64,000 bases of DNA from Topomyia yanbarensis. Lineage: Eukaryota; Arthropoda; Insecta; Diptera; Culicidae. The translations under genes were made by a program, and so were the position numbers. Under the pieces are notes generated by a model that did not search any database, was not told the DNA's origin, and was given only the letters and a program-made list of their open reading frames with translations. Of the stretch, positions 23,180 through 34,229 are shown piece by piece; within the stretch, counting starts at the first letter, position 1; every line of letters starts with the position of its first letter. The stretch covers positions 410,589,335 through 410,653,334 of the forward strand of contig NC_080671.1 in the NCBI RefSeq assembly GCF_030247195.1, in the 5' to 3' direction.

Positions 23180-23724
23180 CCTGTAAAGTTTAATCGGAAT
23201 CTAAGATGATCGGTCACGGTTTTCGAGATTTTCGGACGGATCTTCGCTCAATTGCGCGTCCGTTAGTCGAAGATGACCGAAATGATTTTCTCAAAACAAA
23301 TCTCAAATGGAAGGTATAATATGCAGTTTAGTGTAGTATTACCCTCACTTACCCTAACACCTCCATCTTTCGTCAACCCCCCTCCTCTTGGTCGCTCTTG
23401 CACCCGTATTAGGGCATTGAAAAAAAAACTCATTTTTGAAATTTCAAAGGCGTCCAAAGTAAGTAAGGAGGTAATGTCAAAGTAAGCTCAGATGCCAAAC
23501 TTCATATCATTTGGACAATTTTAGACCTCCATCCACTTTGCTTGAAGTTTTTGGCATTGGTTCCATGGGAAAATACAGTGTGTCCCATTTAAACGTTCAC
23601 CCAAATTTTTCAGAATAACAGTTTCTCGAAATTTAGAAACCCTGGTGCGTTCGTTTGTTATTGTAGTTTAAGTGAAAAAAGTGATGTCCCATATTTAGAA
23701 GTTCACCTTATTTTTTGCCTTTCT
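23180..23724. other. Unassigned spacer
   Basis: No recognisable gene. Short frames around 23263-23485 lie on both strands and show no domain. The phrases TGTCCCATTTAAACGTTCACC and TGTCCCATATTTAGAAGTTC occur about 110 bases apart, a weak direct repeat. Confidence 0.4.
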
Positions 23725-24110
23725 CATATAGAAAGGTTATGCAATCACTCTGAACATCGTAAACCCAATCCCGGTCTAATTTTTAGGCTAATATAGGTTT
23801 TCAGTATTTTAACAACCCCTCCAAGAAAATTTCCTAGTTCCTCCAAAATAAACTTCCCTAGTGGGTCTGTAAAACCAGCGGAAAATTTGGTTTGAAGTGA
23901 TTTTGAGTTTTTGAAAACTACTTTAAACTTGAAACTAATTTAAAATTTGTTAACAAGTTGAAAATTTTTGGTGGAGTCCGAAATCCCCGAACCCTCCTCC
24001 CGGATCCGCTGCTGGGTTCAAGTGTTTCAGCGTCGACATATAGCTTCTCAAGTTCGTGGCTGTCGATCAATTGTATGTATGTGCAAATCGTGTTGAATAT
24101 GTAATGGAAA
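23725..24110 (-). repeat. Composite dispersed repeat (reverse of the 20.2-20.5 kb type)
   Basis: Runs from TTTCTCATATAGAAAGGTTA through the GTTAACAAGTTGAAAATTTT block to CCGGATCCGCTGC and then GTTTCAGCGTCGACA, which recurs at 36485. It mirrors 20165-20535 and shares a join with 36455-36560. Confidence 0.6.
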
Positions 24111-25330
24111 ACACACGGAAAAAAGTTCGTTCATAAATTCATGAACAAAAGGTCACGATTCCGTGAACTGAACGATTTACGAAAACCATGACCAAGTTCC
24201 TGAAATTATGAATAATAAACCTCGAATTCATGAAACTGTTTGTGTTGAGCTTGAGCTTGTGCGACTACCCCTGGCTGCTACTCCGTTATCGATCGGGACT
24301 AGCTGAAATTGCACAGGGAATCAGCAGATAATTATGCTTGGGAGTAGCGAAACATCTTTCAATGTGCAACTCCTGGTAATCCTAAAGTATTTTTGATCAA
24401 TACCGGCGCCGGCCAGGCCCGAATGTAGATCGCGGAAGAAAAGGGAAGGAATGATTAGTCCGATACTTGCTTTTGCTAGAGGCCGTATATACTACTGCGC
24501 ACTCCACAAGTATCACGGGAGGAGGAGATATTTGTTAGTATAGAAGTTGGATTTTAAATCTTCTTTGCCGACACCAGAGAGGTGATTACCTGGACTAGAT
24601 ATCGATCCACCAATTTCATGGACCGGGGACCAACGGCTTTACTTCCCTTCCGAAGGAAGACAGATTTTTTCACCTCAGAAAAATCTCAACGACCTCGGTT
24701 GGAATTGAACCCAGGCCAACTGGAATGAGTGGCGGTCACGCTTATCACTCAACCACCGGCGCCGTCATCGAATTCATGAAACTGTTTGTGTTTTAAAAAA
24801 ACTAGTTCGCCCTGAATGGCGTTACATTAGAATGTTTGATTAGGGCACTGTTGTTGTTCCCTGGACATGTTTAGTTTTTGTTGTGATTCTAGTTCTTGAT
24901 TTGGGAATACACAGCCGCCAGTCAAATGTTGTTCATGAGTTCATGAGCTTATTCGCGATTCTTGCGATTTCTCGTCACGTTATTGTGCAATCTTATTCAT
25001 GATTTCAGGATCTTAGTCGCGATTTTTGTAATTTCTTTTCACGTTATTGTGATAATGTAGTTAGGAGTAGATTGATTAATGTTCATGCTTTCAGAATCTT
25101 AGTCACAATTTTAGATATTTTTGTCACGAGTTGTGTGATTTGTGTTCATGATTTCAGGATCTAAGTCACGATTTCTGTAACTGCTGTCCATGTTATCGTA
25201 ATATTTGAGTCATAAATAGAGTAATTCATGTTCATAATTTCAGGACCTTAATCATGATTTTCGTAGTTTCTGTTCATGTTACCGTAATATTTTATTTTAG
25301 AACTTATTTCCAAATTTGACACAAAGAGCA
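24111..25330. repeat. Element with ACACGGAAAAAA end and degenerate internal repeats
   Basis: The left end ACACGGAAAAAAGTTCG interrupts the repeat family at 24015-24110. From about 24930 to 25300 there are roughly four degenerate units of about 85-110 bp with the pattern TTCATGATTTCAGGATCTTA, GTCACGATTTTTGTA and GTTCATGTTATCGTAATA. The matching TTTTTTCCGTGT end is not found nearby, but one lies at 36360-36372 after a region of similar TTCACGA/TTCATGA words. No protein is recognisable. Confidence 0.5.
24247..24767 (-). mobile_element. 521-bp tRNA-derived SINE-like element with 25-bp target duplication
   Basis: The same 25 bases (TCGAATTCATG to GTTTGTGTT) flank the element at 24222-24246 and 24768-24792. 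Read on the minus strand it starts CGGCGCCGGTGGTTGAGTGA, with an A-box-like GGTGGTTGAGTGATAAGCG and a B-box GGGTTCAATTCC at 24712-24701. It ends in tandem AAGCTC units next to the left duplication. A tRNA-like head with a non-polyA repetitive tail fits a SINE that borrows the 3' end of a LINE. The body has no open frame of note. Confidence 0.8.
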
Positions 25331-25435
25331 ATATGACTAATGTTTATGATATCAGCAGTTTTATTATGGCATTCGTGAATTCTTTTCGCCTATTTGTGAT
25401 ATATTATTTTATGGTTACTAACGGTTTTACATTTC

Positions 25436-25700
25436 TTACAACAGAAATGTATAGGATTCGCTCAAACTTTGAAAACTTTTTCCGAGGCCCGGAGGGCCGA
25501 GTTTCATATACCAATCGACTCAGCTCGACAAATTGAGACAATGTCTGTATGTGTGTGTGTATGTGTGTATGTATGTATGTACAAAATATCATGTAATTAT
25601 CTCAGCAATGGCTGAACCGATCTTAATGAAACTAGTTTCAAATGAAAGGCCTAACGCTCCCATTTGACACTATTATTTTTGTTTTTCGATATGTTGTTTA
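25436..25700 (-). repeat. Third, reversed copy of the dispersed repeat end
   Basis: GAAATGTATAGGATTCGCTC, then the complement of the GC-rich word, then a (GT)n tract and TCAGCAATGGCTGAACCGAT mirror the ends at 8150 and 22548. Similarity decays after about 25700. Confidence 0.7.
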
Positions 25701-26470
25701 CTTTCTGAGATATGGGTAGTTTTGTCAAAACAGGGCTAGCTTGAAGCGAATAACTTTCGAACAAGGCAATAATATCGCACAAACTAAACAGAAACGAAAA
25801 GCTTATGAAAATACCTTTCCAACAAGCTATAGATTGTCAAAATCCGTTCCCAAACGGCGGAGATATTAAACATTTTGTGTTTTTATTCCTCGCTTATCAA
25901 TTTTCACCAACTGAAAACGAGATCGTTACGTACAGAGTATTTCTTTACTGGTGTTTTAGGGGTAAAACTAAACCGATTTTGAACATCGGGGTATGAAAAC
26001 ACATCTACGTGATTCAAGGAATTCGATTATGAAAGCATTTTGTGAATTACCTATATAATAATTGAACTATTTCTCAAAAAGCAATATGTAAGTTCATTTC
26101 AAATACAAAATAATGCGTTCATAGTGATTTTTTTTTCTAGAGTTCATGTATTTATCCCTTGGATTAGGCGTTGCGTTCAATCGTGAAGTAAATACTGGAT
26201 GGTATATAATTATACAGTTCATCAAGTAATTCACATAGTAATCAGATAAGACTTCTCATACAATTATACTCGTGGCATCACCGAAAGAAATTTTTGAATC
26301 CCAAAACTCTAGCAAAAATTTAGCTCTTTGCAAAATTTAGATTATATTGGTTATGGCGCAAAAATTACTACTTACATTATTTATAATAAGGATGTAAGGA
26401 ATCAATATATCGCATAATATACCTATAAAAATAAGGTCTGGCATGGCCTCACCTGCCCTCCCCATCTCTA
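25701..26470. other. Unassigned AT-rich spacer
   Basis: No recognisable gene. Weak continuation of the reversed dispersed repeat to about 25880. Confidence 0.4.
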
Positions 26471-26484
26471 TCTCACTCTCTCTT

Positions 26485-26521
<37 letters not shown>
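26471..26521. repeat. (CT)n microsatellite
   Basis: About 50 bases of nearly pure CT on the + strand. Confidence 0.95.
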
Positions 26522-26526
<5 letters not shown>

Positions 26527-27875
26527 CATGTTGGTGACAACTTTCACGACTCACATCTATCTTGCTATTTCTCTATCCATTTCTAAGTTGTGTGATGAGA
26601 TTCTCTGCTAATCTTTATTAATATTCAAGCTGATTTCATGTGTGCGATGTAATTGTGAAGGTTTGAGAAAACAAAACTATTTTTTGTCTGTTACCCTATT
26701 ATTTTCTTTGCATTTTAGTGTAAAAGAGACCCGCGGAAACAAGTTTAATAATACATCCTACATGTCAAATAAAATATTTGTAGTCCGAGAAAATTTGCAA
26801 AATATTTGCCTTATGGGAAAACTATAACTATTTTCAAGGTGATATTGGTATTTCGAAACGTTGCACTATGGGTAGACAAGTGAGCATCGAAAACTACATC
26901 AACTCAAATTTAATTCAGTTCTATTCAAAGCTTGTATAAACACTATAATAAAGGAAATTCATGATTATCTCAGAAAAATATGTGACTTGAATGGGAGGTG
27001 GGACATTCCACGTGCGATATTTCAACTCTTCGTATCTCTATTGAATTTTGAATAAAACATATGCTCAAATATGTCATGTGAAAACTAAGAACACCTTTTT
27101 GTGATGTTATTATTGAAAATGCACATATCAATGGGGGATGCAAGTACAAGGTGTCTGCTAACTTATCGTCGTCCATATCTGCTCTATACTGAGTACACTT
27201 CAATTGAAGTTTCAATGGAAGTCACAATTAGTAGTGAGGCATTGGATAATTCAGCACACGTTTCGTTCGAGTTTTCCATATTGTACAAGTAAATTAACGA
27301 GGATTACAATCAGAGTTTATGCATTGGACAGATAGTTGATCTGACTACATTTTTGCCATCCGGACAGTTTGAACCATTTCTTTTTCACAGTAATGGATTG
27401 TCCAGGGCTTATTTATCCATATTTCCTGAACGAGAATTCCGAACGAAACAATATGCAAACTATAAGGATGACTGGAAAGAGACTGCATTATAATCAACTG
27501 AATGCACGCCTTTTATGCTATCGGCATAGCCTAGACACTTCACACTATTTATTTTAGTTCAAATGAAAACTTTGAAATATCTACTTGTCTCTTTTATGAA
27601 TCGCATTCTCCATCTTTTGCTCTATGTTCAAAGGGCTTTCGTGAGATTTTGTCTACTTTCCGAATCTGTAATAAGTTTTGATGTAGGCGTTCATTTGATA
27701 AAGTTATGATATATTTGTCGAATGAAGATTCGTCAAATCGTTGTAAACGTCACGAAAGAATGTGTCATGTGACCTTGTCTCACTTTACTATATTCAATTG
27801 CGCGTTAAATTACTGGACCAGCAAGTTATATTCTGCACAATATTTTTCGGGAATATATGACCAAAAAGTAAACTT
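26522..27875. other. Unassigned spacer left of the BEL element
   Basis: AT-rich, with only short frames and no domain, inverted-repeat end or splice-supported exon. It directly abuts the left LTR. Confidence 0.4.
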
Positions 27876-28206
27876 TGTTGTAGGTCAGATGAAGTTATTG
27901 GTCGGCACTGTCATGCATACGGTAAAATGTACCACCCTGTGAAGTTTCGTTTCCAGTGTTCCGCTCGTCGCACCATTTCTTGGTAAGCCGTTCGGCTCTT
28001 TCACTCTCGAATGAACGTATACACATATATTAGCTGAACTGAATGTCATCTGTCTGAAGGAATGAGTAGTCAGTTCGAATAAAGTCACCAGTTGAGGTAG
28101 AAGCCATAGCTCGGCAGTTCGTGTCTTTTAGTGACAATAAATAATAGAAGTGCAGAAACGGTTTTTCATTTTCTGCAAGATTGCTATTAAGGATTTGGTC
28201 ACAACA
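27876..28206 (+). repeat. 5' LTR of the BEL/Pao element
   Basis: Begins TGTTGTAGG and ends GGTCACAACA, so TGTTG/CAACA form the usual inverted LTR ends. It contains an ATATATTA TATA-like word near 28026 and AATAAA-type words at 28078 and 28130 that could act in initiation and polyadenylation. Confidence 0.96.
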
Positions 28207-28211
28207 TAATT

Positions 28212-28231
28212 TGGTGCCGTGACCAGGATTC
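28212..28231 (+). promoter_or_regulatory. Primer-binding site matching tRNA-His
   Basis: TGGTGCCGTGACCAGGATTC begins 5 bases after the LTR and is complementary over 20 bases to the 3' end of insect tRNA-His plus CCA, as I recall that tRNA. It would prime minus-strand DNA synthesis. Confidence 0.75.
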
Positions 28232-28517
28232 TACGGCCTGTACGTGACAATTTACCGTCATTACAACATCGCCCGACATTGTACCGAGCCATACCGTATC
28301 CGCCATCACGAGACGCCGTTATTGGGACAAAGCAACCAATTGTTCATGGGAAGAAAGGGGCCGCCATCACACTACTTCGTGGAAGCCAACCGTTTTTTAC
28401 TGCGGTCGATCATAAATATTACAAGGCCTAATTGATTTAGGCAGCAGGCGTTACCGTTCACTAAAGGACACTACTGGTCTCGTAGTTTGTGAATCGCTGC
28501 CAACCCAACACTGTTGA

Positions 28518-31500
28518 GTGTCCTCGGTCGCTGGCAATTTCGATACGTGTAGAAATCTATCTACTTTTCGAGTCGGTTCGGAGCAACTTCTTGAAAATTT
28601 CAAGGCATATTGTTGCCTTGGTCAGGCCGAGTATTCTCGAGTGGTGCGGGCGCTGCGGCACCTGTTTCGGCTTTTCATGATGGATGGAGCTAAGAGTAAG
28701 CAACAGCTCAGCATTCGGCGAACGACATTGCTTGCGTCACTGAGCCGAGCCCAGCAGTTTCTACAGGGGTACGTGGCCGACCGCGATGCTCTGCAAGTGG
28801 CCATTCGGTTGGAGAATTTAGAAGTTTTATGGCAAGGTCTGGAGGATACTCAAACGGCTCTGGAGGAGATGGAAACAGATAACGAAGCGATGGTGAGAAA
28901 CTTGCAGTTCAGGTCTGATTTCGAACCCAAACTTTTCGAAATAAAAGCTGGTCTGCTTGGTAAATTGCCTCCAGCAATTAATTCTATAAATGAGCTCCCT
29001 CTAAACCCCCCACCGCAAATTCACTCTGGTCTCTCTGGTCTAAAGCTGCCGACAATATCTCTTCCTGAATTTACTGGTGACTACCAGGAGTGGCTTGGCT
29101 TTCATGACACGTTTCTTGCGCTAATTCACGCAAATCCCGACGTAGCTGCCATACAAAAATTCCACTATTTAAAGGCAGCTGTCAAAGGGGAGGCATCTCA
29201 GGTAATCGAGTCGATACCCATCAGCGCAGCCAACTATCCTCTTGCCTGGGACGCCTTGGTAGCTCGATATTCCAACGAGTACTTGTTAAAAAAACGACAC
29301 ATGCAAGCGCTACTAGAAATACCACGGATGAGGGAAGAATCTGCTGTCGCTTTGCACGGACTCGTGGACGACTTTGAAAGGCATATAAAGGTGCTAAAGC
29401 AATTGGGAGAGCCTACGGATGCCTGGAGTACAATTTTGGAACACTTGCTCTGCACAAGACTACATCATGAGACTCTCAATATGTGGGAAGATCACGCTTC
29501 TACTCTGGAAGAGCCTTCTTACCCAAAACTGGTCGAATTCCTTCAGCGTCGCATGCGGGTGTTAGAATCGATTTCGGTAAATCGCGATTCTGCGCAATCC
29601 GTTTTAACACCATCCATTTCTGGATCTTCAGGAGTCAGTCAACGATACAAGCGTCCAACTGAGTTACTGCTGTCTACACATGCGGTAACAGAAGCTACGA
29701 ATGTCAACTCCCCAATCCGTCCGACAGCCATCATGGGGCAATTGAAAAGGCTCTCTTTACACGAAAGAATGAATATGGTGAGCACAAAGAGGCTGTGCTT
29801 CAACTGTCTTTATAATGACCACTTCGTCAACAACTGTCCCTGCCAGACTAGTTGTCACATTTGTCGAAAACGTCACCATACACTTTTACACCCAGGTTAC
29901 GTTGATAACTCTTATGTTCCCCAGAATCGAGGCTATAGCAACACGGGTGGAAATTCACAGCAGTCAGCACAAATAAACGTGGCAACGTCAACTATCGAGC
30001 ATTTCACACCGCAATCAATCGCGGCTATCAACGAAATTCAAGGGTCGAAAATTCTCGCGCACGCAGCACGAAATGAGAATGTGTTTATGCTCACTGTAGT
30101 TCTAATCATCGTTGATGCCTACGGTCAAAATCATTTTGCTAGAGCCTTGTTAGACTGCGCATCACAGCCCAACATAATCAGCGAACGAATGGCTCAAATT
30201 CTCCGGCTTAAGCGAAATAAGGTGAACGTTCAGCTTCATGGTCCAGGTGGTATCGCTGTTCGTTCCACCGACTCAGTGTTCACCCAAATTCACTCTAGGA
30301 AAGAAAACTTTTCGCGTGACGTAGAGTTCTTGATCCTACCGCGAGTAACAGCTGATATGCCTGCGAGCGATATTTCGATTGATAACTGGAGCATCCCCAA
30401 GGACCTTTTCCTGGCAGATCCAAACTTTAACAAGCGAGCAGAAGTTGATATGATAATCGGCCTTTCACATTTCTTTGCTTGCTTTAAAACTGCTGCACGC
30501 GTGCATTTGGCACAAGATTTGCCCGAGTTAGTCGACAGTGTCTTCGGTTGGATTGTCGCAGGCTCAGGTGATCATATTCCCAACTCTGCTGATCAAGTGC
30601 AGTGCAATGTTTCAACAACTTGTCTCGTCTCTCTCGAAGAAAACTTAGAGCGCTTCTGGAAAATAGAGGAACTTCCCCCGCACTCGGATTATTCTGTCGA
30701 AGAACGCCAATGTGAGACTATCTACGCATCAACCGTCACAAGGGACAGTACTGGCCGATATACTGTGCGCCTACCACGCCATCCGGACTTTGATGCCAGG
30801 GTAGGGAACTCCAAACTGGCGGCGCTTCGAAGATTCAAACTTCTAGAGCAAAGGCTCGATCGAAATCCCACACTGAAGAAAGAGTATCACGACTTCATGA
30901 AAGAATACCTCACTCTCGGCCATATGTGCCAAACCCCCAAGGACGATGAGCAAAATTTCAAAGGTTACTACCTTCCTCATCATCCCGTGCTGAAAGAGTC
31001 CAGTACTACAACGAAAGTCCGCGTAGTATTCGACGCATCCGCTAAAACTTCGACCGGTTTTTCCTTGAATGACTCACTTTATGTTGGACCAGTTGTCCAG
31101 GACGACCTCCTGTCGATAATTTTGCGATTCCGCACGTACCTGGTAGCTGTGGTTGCGGACATTGAAAAAATGTATCGCCAGGTCTCAGTGCATCCTTCTG
31201 ATGTCCCATACCAACGAATATTGTGGCGATTCAATGAAGCAGACCCAATTCAAACTTATGATTTGTTAACCGTTACATATGGACTTGCACCATCGTCCTT
31301 TCTAGCCACACGCACCTTGCAGCAGTTAGCCGACGACGAAGGCGTGGCTTATCCCATCGCAGAGCCAATTCTACGCAAAGGGTTCTACGTAGACGACTGT
31401 TTAGGCGGTGAACAATCGGTTGAAAAGGCAATTCAGCTGCGTGACGAATTAATCGAGCTACTTCAGAAAGGTGGATTCAGTCTGCGAAAATTCACATCCA

Positions 31501-34082
31501 ACAAATTAGAAGTTCTACATGGCCTGTCCCCAGAGCAAGTAGGCACACAATCATCTCTTACTTTCACCTCCCAAGAAACGGTCAAAACATTAGGAGTAGG
31601 CTGGGAACCTGAACACGACATGCTTCGTTTCGATTCCAACGTAAAGCACCCCGAGGATGTTGCAACCAAAAGGTCGATTTTATCGTCCATTTCGCAGCTC
31701 TTCGATCCGCTTGGACTAATAGCACCAGTTGTGATACGTGGGAAGCTGCTTATGCAAGAGTTGTGGTTGATGCAAAGTGAATGGGATCAACCAGTTCCAA
31801 CGATTATCAAAGAGAAATGGTACGCGTACTATAAGGATCTTCCTAAAATTGCCGAATTTCGCACCGAACGCTATGCTTTCTTGCCGAATGCTTCAGTTAA
31901 ACTGCACGTGTTTTGTGATGCTTCAGAAGCAGCCTTTGGAGCATGTGTCTACGCACGGTCAGCCGATACCAAAGGAAACATAAGAGTAGAGCTACTTGCA
32001 TCTAAGTCTCGGGTCGCCCCCTTGAAAAGAATTACTCTGCCTAGACTTGAACTTTGCGCTGCTGTCATTGGCGCCCAGCTACATGCGCATGTGGTGAATG
32101 CTCTTCAAATCGAAATTAGCGAATCTCGATTTTGGTCAGATTCGACGGTGGTACTCCAGTGGTTACAGTCTCCACCAAACACATGGAAGACGTTCGTTGC
32201 CAATAGGGTTTCTGAAATACAATCCAGCACTCACGGCGCACGATGGAGTCACATTTCCGGTAAGGAAAATCCGGCAGATTTGATATCCCGAGGAATGAGA
32301 ATGGACGATTTCCTTTCAAGCGATTTATGGAAACATGGCCCACACTGGCTTCTTCAAGCAGAGAATGAATGGCCTGCTCCGACAATGCTCCCGGCGTTAA
32401 CCGACAACGTAGAGGTTAAAAAAGTTTTCGTCGCCGTGATTCATAACAAACCGGGGGTTAATCCAATGTTTACCCGCTATTCGTCGCTTGATAAATTGAT
32501 TCGCGTAACTGCGCACTGTCTTCGATTTGTCGGTAACATGCGCTCTAAAACTCGCACGCATCCTAGCGTTACGACTGATTTTCTCCCCGGCAAGTGTTTA
32601 TCGGCAAAACAAATATCGGATACCCAATCACACTTAGTACAACTTGCTCAAGCGGATGCATTCCATGATGAGCTGAAAGACCTAAAAAGAGGAAATAATG
32701 TGTCAAAACATTCATCGGTTCGATTACTTAGCCCTTTCATAGACCAGAGGGGAACACTCAGAGTGGGGGGTAGGTTGAGATTATCTGACGAATCCTTTCA
32801 CGCAAAACATCCTGCTCTATTGCCAAGCTATCATCCATTTACCCGATTACTTCTCACATCCTACCATCTCAAGTTGCTTCATGGTGGTGGCCAACTCACT
32901 CTAGCCACTGTGCGTGAAGAATACTGGCCCCTAAATGGAAGGCGGATGATGCGAAGCATTATACGATCATGTGTTAAATGTGTCAGAGCAGATCCAGTTC
33001 CAATCCAACAGCGTATTGGTCAATTGCCCGTACCCCGAATCACTGCAAGCAGACCTTTCACCGTTACTGGCGTTGACTACGCTGGACCAGTTTACCTACG
33101 AGCACCGCATAAACGAGCCGCGCCACCAAAAGCATATATTAGCGTTTTTGTATGTTTTTCAACGAAGGCGGTGCACCTAGAACTCGTCTCCGATCTAACA
33201 ACCGCCGCCTTTCTAGCCGCTTTTCGGAGATTCACTTCTCGTCGCGGTTTACCCACCCACGTTCACTCCGATAATGGAAAGAATTTTCAAGGAGCAAAAA
33301 ACGAACTACAGGAGTTATATCAACTGCTATCAAATGAGAACGAAATTTGCAAAATCCAATCCAAGCTTGCCAGTGATGGAATTACTTGGCACATGAACCC
33401 ACCAAAGGCTCCACACTTCGGGGGTCTTTGGGAAGCAGCAGTAAAGGTAGCCAAGAAACACCTTCACCGCCAATTGGGCAACGCGAGACTTTCATTCGAG
33501 GATATGTGCACGGTACTGGCGCAAATCGAGGCCAGCATGAACTCCCGTCCGTTGACACCATTAACAGAGGATCCAAACGATCTTAACTCGCTCACTCCGG
33601 GGCACTTTCTCATCGGAAACGCGATACACTCAATGCCAAATCCGGATGTCCGATGCATCCCAACTAATCGCCTCGACCATTATCAGCGAATGCAATTGCT
33701 GCATCAACAATTTTGGCATAGGTGGCGAACGGAATATCTGCAGGAACTGCAACGCGAGACGAGCGTTCGTTCAGCAAACACGAACATTAAACCCGGACAG
33801 CTGGTAGTCATCCTCGACGAATTCCTCGCGCCGCTAAAATGGCCGCTGGCGCGCATCATCAGTATACATCCTGGCCCCGACGATCTCGCTCGTGTAGTTA
33901 CTTTGCGAACTGCTAAAGGCGTCATTCAACGACCGGTAGTAAAAATCTGCTTGCTACCAACACAGCATGATGAAACAGCGTCTGCAGACACATCCACAAC
34001 AAAGGAAAACATCCCACAACCAGTCCCAACAGATGATGATCCGGATCACAGCACTGCGGAAGAAAATTTATATAGTCATTAA
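28518..34082 (+). CDS. BEL/Pao Gag-Pol polyprotein
   Basis: A single 1854-residue polyprotein that would supply all particle, reverse transcription and integration functions. Residues about 175-345 are the DUF1759-type gag core (LPEFTGDYQEW). Residues 427-458 hold Cys/His knuckles (CFNCLYNDHF, CHICRKRHH). Residues 520-675 are the DUF1758-type aspartic protease, with DCAS at 546-549 where many families have DTG or DSG. RT spans about 770-1020 with D881 and YVDD at 957-960. RNase H spans about 1125-1260 with D1134, E1178 and D1208. Integrase has an HHCC finger (H1450, H1455, C1485, C1488) and a D1520, D1585, E1639 triad. The last 140 residues match the DUF5641-type tail. The first ATG of the frame is assumed to be the start; translation could begin at later in-frame methionines (for example residues 54-55). 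There are no internal stops. Confidence 0.96.
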   Translation: MSSVAGNFDTCRNLSTFRVGSEQLLENFKAYCCLGQAEYSRVVRALRHLFRLFMMDGAKSKQQLSIRRTTLLASLSRAQQFLQGYVADRDALQVAIRLENLEVLWQGLEDTQTALEEMETDNEAMVRNLQFRSDFEPKLFEIKAGLLGKLPPAINSINELPLNPPPQIHSGLSGLKLPTISLPEFTGDYQEWLGFHDTFLALIHANPDVAAIQKFHYLKAAVKGEASQVIESIPISAANYPLAWDALVARYSNEYLLKKRHMQALLEIPRMREESAVALHGLVDDFERHIKVLKQLGEPTDAWSTILEHLLCTRLHHETLNMWEDHASTLEEPSYPKLVEFLQRRMRVLESISVNRDSAQSVLTPSISGSSGVSQRYKRPTELLLSTHAVTEATNVNSPIRPTAIMGQLKRLSLHERMNMVSTKRLCFNCLYNDHFVNNCPCQTSCHICRKRHHTLLHPGYVDNSYVPQNRGYSNTGGNSQQSAQINVATSTIEHFTPQSIAAINEIQGSKILAHAARNENVFMLTVVLIIVDAYGQNHFARALLDCASQPNIISERMAQILRLKRNKVNVQLHGPGGIAVRSTDSVFTQIHSRKENFSRDVEFLILPRVTADMPASDISIDNWSIPKDLFLADPNFNKRAEVDMIIGLSHFFACFKTAARVHLAQDLPELVDSVFGWIVAGSGDHIPNSADQVQCNVSTTCLVSLEENLERFWKIEELPPHSDYSVEERQCETIYASTVTRDSTGRYTVRLPRHPDFDARVGNSKLAALRRFKLLEQRLDRNPTLKKEYHDFMKEYLTLGHMCQTPKDDEQNFKGYYLPHHPVLKESSTTTKVRVVFDASAKTSTGFSLNDSLYVGPVVQDDLLSIILRFRTYLVAVVADIEKMYRQVSVHPSDVPYQRILWRFNEADPIQTYDLLTVTYGLAPSSFLATRTLQQLADDEGVAYPIAEPILRKGFYVDDCLGGEQSVEKAIQLRDELIELLQKGGFSLRKFTSNKLEVLHGLSPEQVGTQSSLTFTSQETVKTLGVGWEPEHDMLRFDSNVKHPEDVATKRSILSSISQLFDPLGLIAPVVIRGKLLMQELWLMQSEWDQPVPTIIKEKWYAYYKDLPKIAEFRTERYAFLPNASVKLHVFCDASEAAFGACVYARSADTKGNIRVELLASKSRVAPLKRITLPRLELCAAVIGAQLHAHVVNALQIEISESRFWSDSTVVLQWLQSPPNTWKTFVANRVSEIQSSTHGARWSHISGKENPADLISRGMRMDDFLSSDLWKHGPHWLLQAENEWPAPTMLPALTDNVEVKKVFVAVIHNKPGVNPMFTRYSSLDKLIRVTAHCLRFVGNMRSKTRTHPSVTTDFLPGKCLSAKQISDTQSHLVQLAQADAFHDELKDLKRGNNVSKHSSVRLLSPFIDQRGTLRVGGRLRLSDESFHAKHPALLPSYHPFTRLLLTSYHLKLLHGGGQLTLATVREEYWPLNGRRMMRSIIRSCVKCVRADPVPIQQRIGQLPVPRITASRPFTVTGVDYAGPVYLRAPHKRAAPPKAYISVFVCFSTKAVHLELVSDLTTAAFLAAFRRFTSRRGLPTHVHSDNGKNFQGAKNELQELYQLLSNENEICKIQSKLASDGITWHMNPPKAPHFGGLWEAAVKVAKKHLHRQLGNARLSFEDMCTVLAQIEASMNSRPLTPLTEDPNDLNSLTPGHFLIGNAIHSMPNPDVRCIPTNRLDHYQRMQLLHQQFWHRWRTEYLQELQRETSVRSANTNIKPGQLVVILDEFLAPLKWPLARIISIHPGPDDLARVVTLRTAKGVIQRPVVKICLLPTQHDETASADTSTTKENIPQPVPTDDDPDHSTAEENLYSH

Positions 34083-34229
34083 GTTTTTCTAATAATTCGC
34101 TTAGTTGTTTAAAATTATCTTAAGAAATATGCTGCTAGAAGCTGATAGGTCCGCCCGGTTGTACGCAAATAAGTGCAAACGAGGCCGCATCGAAAAATAA
34201 TTGAAACTGACATTTCAAGGTGGTGGCGA

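Noticed and set aside
27885..28088. Identical minus-strand frames in both LTRs (also 34239-34442)
   Set aside because: They are antisense to the LTR and duplicated only because the LTRs are duplicated.
34083..34229. Envelope gene downstream of BEL pol
   Set aside because: Only about 150 bases lie between the polyprotein stop and the 3' LTR.
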